A stretch of 9,943 nucleotides of DNA from Candidatus Dojkabacteria bacterium (GCA_003560355.1 PWIP01000058.1:1-9943); one strand, 5' to 3'. Shown: positions 1-6,852, numbered from the stretch's first letter. The notes: a model not told the origin generated them from the sequence alone. Made by a program: numbers and translations.

Positions 1-383
1 CAGTTTTCCTTTTTAGAGACCTCAGAAAACTAAACTTATTTTGGCTATTAATTTTTACTAGTCTTTTGTTAGACGTATCTATGTACTTTTGGTTAGGCAC
101 TCATCTTTTAACCGTTTCTATAGCTCTTTTTTTACTCTTACTTTTTGATAAATTTGTAAGCAATTTCTTTCTTGATATTGTTGCTGTATTTTTTACTTTT
201 TTGTTTTTTCAGTTTTTCTTCCAAATCCTCATTTTTTTCCAAGAAACTTCAACACTTATATCTATGGATTTGAACTTTTTAAATGATATAGTATTATTCG
301 CAATAAAGAATATTTTTGTTTATTTAATATTGAAAACTCTTTTTTACTTTCTTAAATCATATTTTAGGGAGGAGGTATTTTAA
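1..383 (+). CDS. mreD: Rod shape-determining protein MreD-like, 5' end outside window
   Basis: This is the C-terminal ~126 residues of a very hydrophobic membrane protein. The reading frame is open from base 3 to the TAA at 381-383, so the gene begins left of the window; the TTG at 66 is in frame but is probably internal. Visible are several membrane segments rich in Phe, Leu and Ile. The stretch LLLDVSMYFWLGTHLL (about 63-110) resembles the conserved MreD segment with an Asp after a Leu-rich helix. MreD is a small integral membrane partner of MreB/MreC in the elongasome that guides lateral wall synthesis. The identification rests mainly on this pattern and on the gene immediately downstream, penicillin-binding protein 2, with which it overlaps by one base (TAATG). 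Sequence similarity alone is weak, so another small membrane protein cannot be excluded. Confidence 0.65.
   Translation, partial: VFLFRDLRKLNLFWLLIFTSLLLDVSMYFWLGTHLLTVSIALFLLLLFDKFVSNFFLDIVAVFFTFLFFQFFFQILIFFQETSTLISMDLNFLNDIVLFAIKNIFVYLILKTLFYFLKSYFREEVF
366..375 (+). promoter_or_regulatory. Strong Shine-Dalgarno of mrdA
   Basis: AGGGAGGAGG lies inside the end of the mreD-like frame, 7 bases before the ATG at 383. It is the only strong, correctly spaced ribosome binding site before any of the confident genes here. With the TAATG overlap it implies translational coupling of mrdA to mreD, and it fixes the mrdA start. Confidence 0.85.
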
Positions 384-2299
384 TGGTTGATAAGAATTTG
401 ACAAAAAAAATCGCAGATAGGGATGAAGAGATAAATGGAGGGGAGAATTTTAGTCAAAAGGGTGATGTTTTAAAGTGGAATCTCATTTTTGTATTTGCAG
501 GTTTTTCATTTTTAATACTCTTTCTTTTGTACAGTGTTTTTGAATTACAGATTTTTGAAGGTGATAGCATGTATGCTAGGTCTCAAAGGAATCAAATAAA
601 TATTATTGATGTACCGTCAAGACGAGGTATAATTTTTGACAGAAATGGAGAAAAATTGGTAGAGAATATATCTTCTGTAGACTGCTATCTTGATTTGAAT
701 CCTTTTTTTGATGAAAATGGTTCTTTGGATGATGAAAAGCTTGTTGAGCATACTGAAATATTGGAGGGTATTTTGGATGAAGAGAGTATATTGGAAAGGA
801 TTTACATTGCTTTGGAAAAGGAACCAGAAACAAGGAGAATTTTAATTGCCTCTGATTTGGGAAATGACGTAGTTATAGATATAAAGTCGCTTGATGAAAA
901 ACTTTTGGGTGTTGATTTAGAGGAGGGAATTAGTAGGAACTACATTTATGGTAAACCTTTTTCACATATTTTAGGATATACAGGTATTGTAACAGCTGAG
1001 GATTTTGAAAAGCTAGATTATGTTGATTTCAATGATATTGTTGGCAGAGTTGGGATTGAGAAATACTACGATGAATATTTAATAGGTGAGAAAGGTAAAA
1101 TAGCTGTTGAAGTTGATGCTTTTGGAAGAGTTGTTTCTAAAAGTGAAGCTTTGCTTAGGCAGGCTATGCCAGGTAAAAGTTTGTATACTACGATAGATTT
1201 GCAAGCTCAAAAGAAAGCTTATGAAATTCTTGTTGACGGTGTTGAAGAATATGAGGCTATGAGTGGTAGTATTGTAGTTCAAGATGTTGAGACCGGTGAA
1301 ATTCTCGTGATGGCCAATTATCCATCGTTTGATAATAATTTGTTTGTTAAGGGAATTACTCAGGAGAAATTTGAGGAGATTTTAAATCAGAAAGGTAATC
1401 CAATAACTAACAAGGCTATTGATGCACAGGTTCCTCCTGGTTCCATGTTCAAAACTATTATCGCAGTAGCAGGTTTAGATTCTGGTGTTATTGATACGAA
1501 CACAATTTATGTTAGTAGAGCAGGTTATTCTTTTTCTAGTGGAGTTCCATTTCAAGAATTTCAGAATAATGTCTATGGGTCTTTAAATATAGTTGATGCA
1601 CTAATGCTTTCTTCAAATATTTACTTTTGTGAAATGATACGAAATTGGGATATGAATAAGTTAGTCCCATATTTGGAGGATTTTGGTATTGGGCAATATA
1701 CAGGTGTTGATATACAGGGAGAGGGTTCGGGTAGGTTACCATCTCCAGAAAACAAGGTTAAGCTTGCAGAGACTACTAGTCCCTGGTTAGAACCATATTG
1801 GTATCCAGAAGGAGATTCTTGTAATGCCGTTATTGGGCAGGGTATTGTTACTACAACACCTATTCAAGCAGTTAATTGGATTTCCGCTATTGCGAACGGT
1901 GGAATTTTACACACTCCTCATCTAGGTAAAAAATTGGTTGGAAATGATGAGGAAATTATTCTTGAGTTTGAAGAAAACAACAAAGACTTTGTTAAAAAAG
2001 AAGCCCTGGAGATTGTAAGAGAAGGTATGAGAGCAAGTGTTGCTGGTCCCAGAAGAGTAATTGTCCCTCTTACAGATGCCAAGACTGAGGTTGCGGCTAA
2101 GACAGGTACGGCAGAATTTGGAGTAGTTGATGAGGAAGGTAAATATACACAAACTCATGCCTGGGTTAATGGTTTCTTCCCTTATGAAAAGCCAAAATAT
2201 TCCTTTGTGGTTTTTCTTGAAGATGGTAGTGCAAGTAATAATGCTGCACAATTAGCCAGGGAGATGGTTGATTGGTTTGCTGACAATATTGATTTTTAA
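383..2299 (+). CDS. mrdA: Penicillin-binding protein 2, peptidoglycan transpeptidase
   Basis: A class B penicillin-binding protein of 638 residues, the usual family length. It cross-links peptidoglycan stem peptides outside the membrane and normally works with the glycosyltransferase RodA. A short cytoplasmic tail is followed by one membrane anchor (about residues 33-55). Next come the dimerisation/pedestal domain, starting with the RGIIFDRNG motif (81-89) and including GRVGIEKYYDEYL (221-233), and the transpeptidase domain. All three active-site motifs are intact: SMFK with nucleophile Ser354 and Lys357, SSN at 410-412, and KTG at 573-575. The start is secured by the Shine-Dalgarno at 366-375. 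Assignment to PBP2 rather than the division protein FtsI rests on the mreD-like gene directly upstream. No rodA follows within the window; the next gene is dprA. Confidence 0.93.
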   Translation: MVDKNLTKKIADRDEEINGGENFSQKGDVLKWNLIFVFAGFSFLILFLLYSVFELQIFEGDSMYARSQRNQINIIDVPSRRGIIFDRNGEKLVENISSVDCYLDLNPFFDENGSLDDEKLVEHTEILEGILDEESILERIYIALEKEPETRRILIASDLGNDVVIDIKSLDEKLLGVDLEEGISRNYIYGKPFSHILGYTGIVTAEDFEKLDYVDFNDIVGRVGIEKYYDEYLIGEKGKIAVEVDAFGRVVSKSEALLRQAMPGKSLYTTIDLQAQKKAYEILVDGVEEYEAMSGSIVVQDVETGEILVMANYPSFDNNLFVKGITQEKFEEILNQKGNPITNKAIDAQVPPGSMFKTIIAVAGLDSGVIDTNTIYVSRAGYSFSSGVPFQEFQNNVYGSLNIVDALMLSSNIYFCEMIRNWDMNKLVPYLEDFGIGQYTGVDIQGEGSGRLPSPENKVKLAETTSPWLEPYWYPEGDSCNAVIGQGIVTTTPIQAVNWISAIANGGILHTPHLGKKLVGNDEEIILEFEENNKDFVKKEALEIVREGMRASVAGPRRVIVPLTDAKTEVAAKTGTAEFGVVDEEGKYTQTHAWVNGFFPYEKPKYSFVVFLEDGSASNNAAQLAREMVDWFADNIDF

Positions 2300-2344
2300 T
2301 TTCCCTTTCACCTGCTTTTAACACTTTTAGTTTAAAGTTAAGTT

Positions 2345-3127
2345 ATGGATTTACTTAATTATGCATACCTATTATTAAAGCCAAATATTGGACAAAGATA
2401 TGTTAAAGAAATTATTAGGAGAAAAGTAAAAGTCAACAGATGTCCGAATAAGTTCCGGGATTTAATTCACAGAGATGGGATTAAAATAATTCCCTTTTGG
2501 GATAAAAAGTATCCTCATTTTTTAAAAAAGGTTCCTGATTTTCCTGTGTTTCTTTTTTTAAAAGGGGATGAGTCTCTTTTGGCAAAAAATTTTGTAACGA
2601 TAGTTGGTTCTAGAAAAATTTCAGAATACAGTATTGAAGTTCTTGAAAAGCTTTTTAAAGAGAAGAAAAAGTTTTCAAAGAATATTTGTTTTGTAAGTGG
2701 TCTTGCAAATGGAGTTGACTCCGAAGTTCACAGGCATTGTTTGAAAAAAAATGTCCCAACTATCGGAGTTGTAGGTGGGGGTCTTGATAGGGTTTACTAC
2801 AGAGGAAATAGTTTGATGTATCAGTATCTTTGTAAATATGGACTTGTTCTTTCTGAGTTCCCTCCAGGAAGAAAGTTTTTCAAAGGTATGTTTCCACTTC
2901 GTAACAGAATTCTTGCTGGAATATCAGAAAAAACCATCGTTATTCAAGCAGGAAGAAAAAGTGGAGCTATAAACACGGCGAGTCATGCTAATAATTATGG
3001 AAGAGATGTTTTTGTCATCCCAAACAATATTTTTGATGAAGATAGTCAAGGTTGTTTGGAATTAATTTCTCAAGGAGCTGGTGTTGTAAAGAATATTGAC
3101 GACTTTGTTAATCGTATAGCTGAATAA
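2345..3127 (+). CDS. dprA: DNA-processing protein DprA, short form
   Basis: DprA (Smf) binds incoming single-stranded DNA and loads RecA during natural transformation. The protein has 260 residues. An N-terminal helical region (about 1-60) is followed by the Rossmann-like core. The core shows VGSRKISEYS from residue 87, SGLANGVD (118-125), a Gly-rich GVVGGGLDRVY, SEFPPG, FPLRNRILAGIS starting at residue 183, and SGAINTASHANNYGRDVFVIP-like sequence near 206-226. It ends soon after the core, so the C-terminal winged-helix domain found in many DprA proteins is absent. It begins 45 bases after mrdA. No Shine-Dalgarno is visible before the ATG; the start is chosen because the N-terminal LLNYAYLLLKPNIG matches the family's beginning. 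DprA suggests the cell can take up DNA, consistent with a streamlined, dependent lifestyle (inference). Confidence 0.92.
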   Translation: MDLLNYAYLLLKPNIGQRYVKEIIRRKVKVNRCPNKFRDLIHRDGIKIIPFWDKKYPHFLKKVPDFPVFLFLKGDESLLAKNFVTIVGSRKISEYSIEVLEKLFKEKKKFSKNICFVSGLANGVDSEVHRHCLKKNVPTIGVVGGGLDRVYYRGNSLMYQYLCKYGLVLSEFPPGRKFFKGMFPLRNRILAGISEKTIVIQAGRKSGAINTASHANNYGRDVFVIPNNIFDEDSQGCLELISQGAGVVKNIDDFVNRIAE

Positions 3128-3232
3128 GTGTAGAATTAGATATAGTTTGACTTTGTTGATTTCTTCCCCTTCAAATTGTAAAGTAAGTTAGATAAATAGT
3201 TTTTTCAAAAAAAATGTGTTAGACTTTTTAAT

Positions 3233-3322
3233 ATGAAAAACTCTGTTTTTGTTAAACTGCCAATACCGTTAATATTTCTCTTTGTAATACTTGGTTTTCT
3301 TTTGCCTCTTCTACAGGAATAA
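3233..3322 (+). CDS. Possible 29-residue hydrophobic peptide or gene remnant
   Basis: An ATG at 3233 opens a 29-codon frame ending in TAA at 3320-3322. The product begins MKNSVFVKLP and continues as a hydrophobic stretch (IPLIFLFVILGFLLPLL), like a signal peptide or single membrane anchor. After the TAA the same frame stays open for another 39 codons to a TAA at 3440, starting YAFSKEEKLK, a hydrophilic stretch of the kind that follows a signal peptide. It may therefore be the broken 5' end of an exported-protein gene. No Shine-Dalgarno is seen. Such a short frame could be chance in T-rich DNA; confidence is low. Confidence 0.22.
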   Translation: MKNSVFVKLPIPLIFLFVILGFLLPLLQE

Positions 3323-3427
3323 TATGCTTTTAGCAAGGAAGAAAAGTTGAAAATCATTCTCGTAATGATAGCATTGTTTTGTTTTAAACGATTTTCAGTA
3401 TCATTTGCCATTGGAAAAGACTCCTGC

Positions 3428-3456
3428 TTGACAAATCCTTAAATTAGGCCTAATAT
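3428..3456 (+). promoter_or_regulatory. Promoter of the AAA ATPase gene
   Basis: A perfect -35 TTGACA (3428-3433) is followed by an exact 17-base spacer and -10 TAATAT (3451-3456). A second -10-like TATAAT at 3463-3468 lacks a good -35. From the first, the mRNA would start near 3463, giving a leader of about 26 bases before the ATG at 3489. The -10 is embedded in a 12-base palindrome, and the leader contains a second copy of the same repeat. Confidence 0.7.
3439..3456 (+). repeat. Operator-like repeat, copy 1 (perfect palindrome core)
   Basis: TTAAATTAGGCCTAATAT contains the perfect 12-base palindrome ATTAGGCCTAAT (3443-3454). It covers the end of the promoter spacer and the whole -10 element, so a bound dimer would be expected to block RNA polymerase. 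A second copy lies 32 bases downstream. Confidence 0.7.
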
Positions 3457-3470
3457 GGGGAATATAATCT

Positions 3471-3488
3471 TTAAATTAGGCTTAATAT
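3471..3488 (+). repeat. Operator-like repeat, copy 2 (abuts ATPase start codon)
   Basis: TTAAATTAGGCTTAATAT matches copy 1 at 17 of 18 positions; the single C-to-T change makes its palindrome imperfect. It ends exactly at the base before the ATG at 3489. The 32-base offset from copy 1 is about three helical turns, placing both copies on the same DNA face. Confidence 0.7.
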
Positions 3489-4619
3489 ATGGAGGGGCAT
3501 ATTCAAAGAGAAATTCAAAAATCCCTTTTAAATGATTTCTTTAAAGGGAAAGTAATAATTCTTGCTGGTGCTAGGCAGGTTGGGAAGACTACTTTGGTAG
3601 AAACGATACTCAAGGGAAAGGAAGGTTTAATTAGTTTTAATGCTGATAATCCTACAGATAGGGGGAAATTAGAAAAAAAGGATTTAGAACAATTAACTTC
3701 TATTATTGGTAACGCAAAAGTCATATTTATTGATGAAGCTCAGAAGGTTGTAGATATTGGAAATACATTAAAGCTCTTGATTGATCATTATGGTAAAGAA
3801 AAGCAAATAATTGCTACAGGTTCGTCGAGTTTAAACCTTCTTTCTAATACATCGGAATCGTTAACAGGTAGAAAATATGTCTATGAACTATATAGCTTGT
3901 CTGTTAGGGAAATTTATTTTGAGGATGAACACCTTCGTTTAGACAAAGAGTTGGATGATTTGCTCATTTACGGTTCATACCCTGAAATATATCTAAGTTC
4001 TGTTGAAAACAAACAGAGATTGTTAATTGAAATAACGAATAGCTATTTATATCAGGATATTTTAGAATTAGAGCAAGTGAGAAATCCAGAGACATTAAAT
4101 AAGTTGCTTTCTGCCATTGCTTTACAAATAGGGTCTGAGGTATCTTTAAGTGAGCTTGGTAAAACAGTAAACTTGGATTTAAAAACGGTAGAGAGGTACA
4201 TAGATTTGTTAGAAAAAAATTACGTATTATTTAGATTACCCCCTTACTATACCAATCAAAGGAAAACTCTTTCAAAATTAAACAAGTTCTATTTTTATGA
4301 TTTAGGCATAAGAAACGCGTTAATTAATAATTTTAACAACTTGGATAAAAGGAGTGATGTTGGTGGTTTATGGGAGAACTTTCTAATTGTGGAGAGAATG
4401 AAACTTAGAAGATACAAGCGTATGTATGCAAAACAATATTTTTGGAAAACGTATGATGGATCTGAAGTTGATCTTGTTGAGCAGGTGGCGGAAAAACTTC
4501 ATGGATATGAAATTAAATGGGGGAGGGAAAGAAGTTCTCCAAAGACTTGGCTAGAATATCCTAATTCTAGTTATGAGGTTGTAAATAAGGAAAATTTTAA
4601 GAGTTTTTTGGAAGTCTAA
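3489..4619 (+). CDS. AAA-family ATPase with C-terminal DUF4143 domain
   Basis: A 376-residue protein of the widespread AAA_14/DUF4143 family, whose cellular role is not established. The N-terminal ATPase has Walker A GARQVGKTT (27-35), Walker B VIFIDEAQ (78-85, Asp82/Glu83) and a sensor-1-like IIATGSSSL (108-116). The DUF4143 part starts near residue 185. It contains a winged-helix-like segment (about 203-250) and ends with DGSEVDLVE and YEIKW, where Glu326, Asp328, Glu341 and Lys343 resemble a PD-(D/E)XK nuclease arrangement. All ATPase motifs look intact. The start ATG has no convincing Shine-Dalgarno, although an AGG lies 8 bases upstream. It separates dprA from topA, which are adjacent in many genomes, and has its own promoter with two operator-like repeats. 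This suggests an accessory, self-regulated gene. Family assignment is secure; nuclease activity and biological role are speculative. Confidence 0.9.
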   Translation: MEGHIQREIQKSLLNDFFKGKVIILAGARQVGKTTLVETILKGKEGLISFNADNPTDRGKLEKKDLEQLTSIIGNAKVIFIDEAQKVVDIGNTLKLLIDHYGKEKQIIATGSSSLNLLSNTSESLTGRKYVYELYSLSVREIYFEDEHLRLDKELDDLLIYGSYPEIYLSSVENKQRLLIEITNSYLYQDILELEQVRNPETLNKLLSAIALQIGSEVSLSELGKTVNLDLKTVERYIDLLEKNYVLFRLPPYYTNQRKTLSKLNKFYFYDLGIRNALINNFNNLDKRSDVGGLWENFLIVERMKLRRYKRMYAKQYFWKTYDGSEVDLVEQVAEKLHGYEIKWGRERSSPKTWLEYPNSSYEVVNKENFKSFLEV

Positions 4620-4644
4620 AGTAGAGTTCATATTTACATATTGT

Positions 4645-4673
4645 TTGACAAAAAACAGTTTAAAGTGTATTTT
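4645..4673 (+). promoter_or_regulatory. Promoter of topA, predicted leaderless
   Basis: -35 TTGACA (4645-4650), 17-base spacer, -10 TATTTT (4668-4673). The topA ATG at 4682 comes only 8 bases after the -10, where transcription itself should begin, and there is no Shine-Dalgarno. A leaderless or nearly leaderless mRNA is predicted. Confidence 0.72.
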
Positions 4674-4681
4674 ATGCCGAT

Positions 4682-6805
4682 ATGAGCAATCTAGTTATTG
4701 TCGAATCTCCGGCAAAAGCAAAAACAATTAAAAGGTATTTAGGTAAAAATTACAAAGTTATGGCTACAGTTGGTCATATAATTGATTTGCCTAAAAATCG
4801 TCTTGCAGTTGATGTTGAAAAAGGCTACAGAGCAGATTTTACTACAATTAAAGGTAAGGGTAGTGTAATAAAGGATCTGAAAAAGGCTGTACCTAAAGGT
4901 AAAAAACATGATGTGTATTTAGCTATGGATCCTGATCGTGAGGGAGAGGCAATAGCTTGGCATACTGCTCAGGCTTTGGATTTGAAAAATCCTAGAAGAA
5001 TAATTTTTCATGAAATAACTAAAGATGCTGTTGTAAATTCAATTTCTCAGTCTACGAAGATAAACAAGGATCTTGTACAGGCTCAGATAGCTAGAAGAGT
5101 CTTGGATAGGTTAGTTGGGTATCAAGTTTCTGAACTCTTGTGGAAAAAGATTTGGTATGGTCTTTCTGCTGGTAGAGTTCAGTCAGTTGCATTGAGGCTA
5201 ATTGTTGAAAGAGAAGAGGAGATAGAGGCTTTTGTACCTAAGGAATTTTGGGATGTTTTTGCAAATCTGGAGGACAAAGAAAGTAAAAAAGTAAAAGTGA
5301 AGGCACAGTTAGCTAAAAAGGAAGGGAAAAAATTTGTTCCTAAAGATGAAAAGGAAGTTCTGGATTTAGAAAAAGATATTAAAAAGAAAGACTTTGTTGT
5401 TCATAATGTTGAAAAAAAGGAAACAAGGAGGTATCCATATCCTCCTTTTACGACTTCTACTTTGCAACAAGCGGCGAACAATGTCCTTGGTTTTTCATCA
5501 AAAAGAACTATGGCATTAGCACAAGCCCTCTATCAGGCAGGCCATATTACATATATGAGAACAGATTCTGTAAACTTATCTAATCAAGCTATTAGCGCTA
5601 TTAGAAAGACCATAAAGAGTGAATTTGGAGAAAAATACTTACCTGAAAAGCCAGTTTTTTACAAGACAAAATCAAGAAGTGCACAAGAAGCTCATGAAGC
5701 AATTCGTCCTTCTGACTTTGGTTTAAAAACTGAAATTATTAAACAAAAATTTGGTTCTGCAGAAGCCAAACTATATGATTTAATTTACGCAAGAGCTTTG
5801 GCTTCTCAGATGAATCCTAGGCTTGTTGAAGTTTTAAACGTAATTTTCAGAGTTGAAGGTGTAAGTAAGAAAAATTATGATTTTGTTTTGAAAGCTGAGA
5901 AGGTTTTGTTTGATGGTTTTAGCAAAGTTTTAACTATGAAGTCAAAAGATGCTGAGGGTTTTCAAACGGTTTCTGATATTAAAAAAGACCAGGTTTTTCT
6001 TCAAAAGGGAATAGAAAAGGAACAAAAGTTTACTAAACCAAAGGCTAGATATACTGAAGCTACGCTTGTTAAAACTTTGGAAAAATATGGAATAGGTCGT
6101 CCTTCAACATATTCTTCAATTATTAGTACTGTTCAGGATAGGGGATATGTGAAAAAAGAACAAAGGTATTTAATACCTTTGGATGTCGGAAGAGTTGTTA
6201 ATTCTTTAATGCAGGGTAGTTTTGAAAGATTAGTTGATTATGAATATACTGCTGGTGTTGAAGATAGTCTCGATGCTATGGCAGAGGGTAAGGTTAAGTA
6301 TGAGCCTTTTTTGGATAAAGAGTACAAGCTTCTTCAAAAAGAATTGAAAAAAGCTCATAAAGAGGTTGAAAAAGAAGATGTTGTAATTCTTGGGAAATCT
6401 GACGAAAAATGTCCGAATTGTGAGGGTAAGATGGTTGAGAGATTGGGTAGGTATGGAAAGTTCCTAAGCTGTGCGAAATTTCCGAAGTGCAAAGGTATGA
6501 AAGGTGAGGATTTGGAAGAGGATTTGGATAAAGAAAAGTACCTCAGGCCGAAAGAGTGTCCTAAGTGTAAGGGTAAAATGATTTTAAAAATGGGAAAGTA
6601 TGGAAAATTCTGGGCTTGTGAAGGCTATCCTGACTGTAAGGGTGTTGTCCCTCTTCTGCTTAAGGAAAAATGCCCTGAATGTAAAAGCTCTTTAGTTGAA
6701 AGACAGGGTAAATGGGGGAAGGCTTTTACAGGATGTAGCGGTTATCCTAATTGCAAGTACATAAAAAAACACAAAAAGGCTTCAAAAAGCCAAAAAAAGA
6801 ATTAA
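4682..6805 (+). CDS. topA: DNA topoisomerase I (type IA)
   Basis: Relaxes negative supercoils by cutting and rejoining one DNA strand through a tyrosine-DNA link. The protein has 707 residues. The TOPRIM domain holds Glu8 in VESPAKAKTIKRYLG and the metal-binding DPDREGEAIAWH, with Asp83, Asp85 and Glu87. The catalytic tyrosine is Tyr291 in ITYMRTDS. The later core motif YGIGRPSTYSSII is present. Three C-terminal four-cysteine zinc ribbons follow: Cys577/580/597/603, Cys626/629/646/652 and Cys664/667/685/691, the third with one extra residue between its cysteine pairs. A lysine-rich tail ends the protein. The start is set by the N-terminal MSNLVIVESPAKA, which matches the family beginning exactly. 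It has its own promoter in the 62-base gap after the ATPase gene. Confidence 0.97.
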   Translation: MSNLVIVESPAKAKTIKRYLGKNYKVMATVGHIIDLPKNRLAVDVEKGYRADFTTIKGKGSVIKDLKKAVPKGKKHDVYLAMDPDREGEAIAWHTAQALDLKNPRRIIFHEITKDAVVNSISQSTKINKDLVQAQIARRVLDRLVGYQVSELLWKKIWYGLSAGRVQSVALRLIVEREEEIEAFVPKEFWDVFANLEDKESKKVKVKAQLAKKEGKKFVPKDEKEVLDLEKDIKKKDFVVHNVEKKETRRYPYPPFTTSTLQQAANNVLGFSSKRTMALAQALYQAGHITYMRTDSVNLSNQAISAIRKTIKSEFGEKYLPEKPVFYKTKSRSAQEAHEAIRPSDFGLKTEIIKQKFGSAEAKLYDLIYARALASQMNPRLVEVLNVIFRVEGVSKKNYDFVLKAEKVLFDGFSKVLTMKSKDAEGFQTVSDIKKDQVFLQKGIEKEQKFTKPKARYTEATLVKTLEKYGIGRPSTYSSIISTVQDRGYVKKEQRYLIPLDVGRVVNSLMQGSFERLVDYEYTAGVEDSLDAMAEGKVKYEPFLDKEYKLLQKELKKAHKEVEKEDVVILGKSDEKCPNCEGKMVERLGRYGKFLSCAKFPKCKGMKGEDLEEDLDKEKYLRPKECPKCKGKMILKMGKYGKFWACEGYPDCKGVVPLLLKEKCPECKSSLVERQGKWGKAFTGCSGYPNCKYIKKHKKASKSQKKN

Positions 6806-6827
6806 GTTTCACGCAAAAATTCCTTAA

Positions 6828-6852
6828 CATACTCTCTTTAAAATAGAGTATG
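6828..6852 (+). promoter_or_regulatory. radC -10 element inside an 8-base inverted repeat
   Basis: The arms CATACTCT (6828-6835) and AGAGTATG (6845-6852) are perfect inverted complements around a 9-base centre that contains the -10-like TAAAAT (6839-6844, five of six consensus bases). The right arm includes the radC ATG (6850-6852). No good -35 at 17-base spacing was found. The site could be a repressor operator or an RNA hairpin hiding the start codon. If transcription begins about 6 bases after the -10, the mRNA is leaderless and the hairpin could not form, which favours a DNA operator. Confidence 0.5.

Larger units (their letters stand above)
3128..3488. other. 361-base intergenic region between dprA and the ATPase gene
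   Basis: This is the largest gap in the window. Its left part carries a weak promoter-like pair (TTGACT 3147-3152, 18-base spacer, TCAAAT 3171-3176) and an A/T-rich run at 3200-3214. The middle holds a possible tiny hydrophobic reading frame (3233-3322). Beyond that, several short inverted repeats lie between 3349 and 3405: a 6-base stem with a 5-base loop at 3353-3369, and 7-base arms at 3349-3355/3390-3396 and 3364-3370/3399-3405. The right end is the promoter/operator of the downstream ATPase gene. No confident protein gene, tRNA or terminator is seen. Compared with the 41-62 base gaps elsewhere, it is conspicuously long. Confidence 0.6.

Noticed and set aside
66..68. TTG as the start of the mreD-like gene
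   Set aside because: The frame is open without a stop back to the window edge, no Shine-Dalgarno precedes the TTG, and the upstream translation (e.g. FRDLRKLNLFWLLIFTS) reads as continuous membrane protein; the real start is outside.
1922..2251. 109-codon minus-strand frame inside mrdA
   Set aside because: Antisense to the conserved transpeptidase domain with intact KTG motif; a shadow of the real gene.
3200..3214. T-run/A-run as an intrinsic terminator after dprA
   Set aside because: Only a T/A run pairing through a tiny loop with no G-C stem; not a convincing terminator.
3205..3411. 68-codon minus-strand reading frame preceded by AGGAG 9 bases from its ATG
   Set aside because: The Shine-Dalgarno-like match is tempting, but the product (starting MANDTENRLKQ) has no recognisable domain, no good minus-strand promoter lies upstream, and every confident gene here is on the + strand.
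3491..3503. GGAGGGG as Shine-Dalgarno for a later ATPase start at ATT 3501
   Set aside because: The spacing is only 3 bases and ATT is a very rare start; GGAGGGG simply encodes codons 2-3 after the ATG at 3489.
6410..6760. Repeated DNA in the topA 3' end
   Set aside because: The similarity reflects three homologous zinc ribbons of the protein, normal for topoisomerase I, not a recent DNA repeat.
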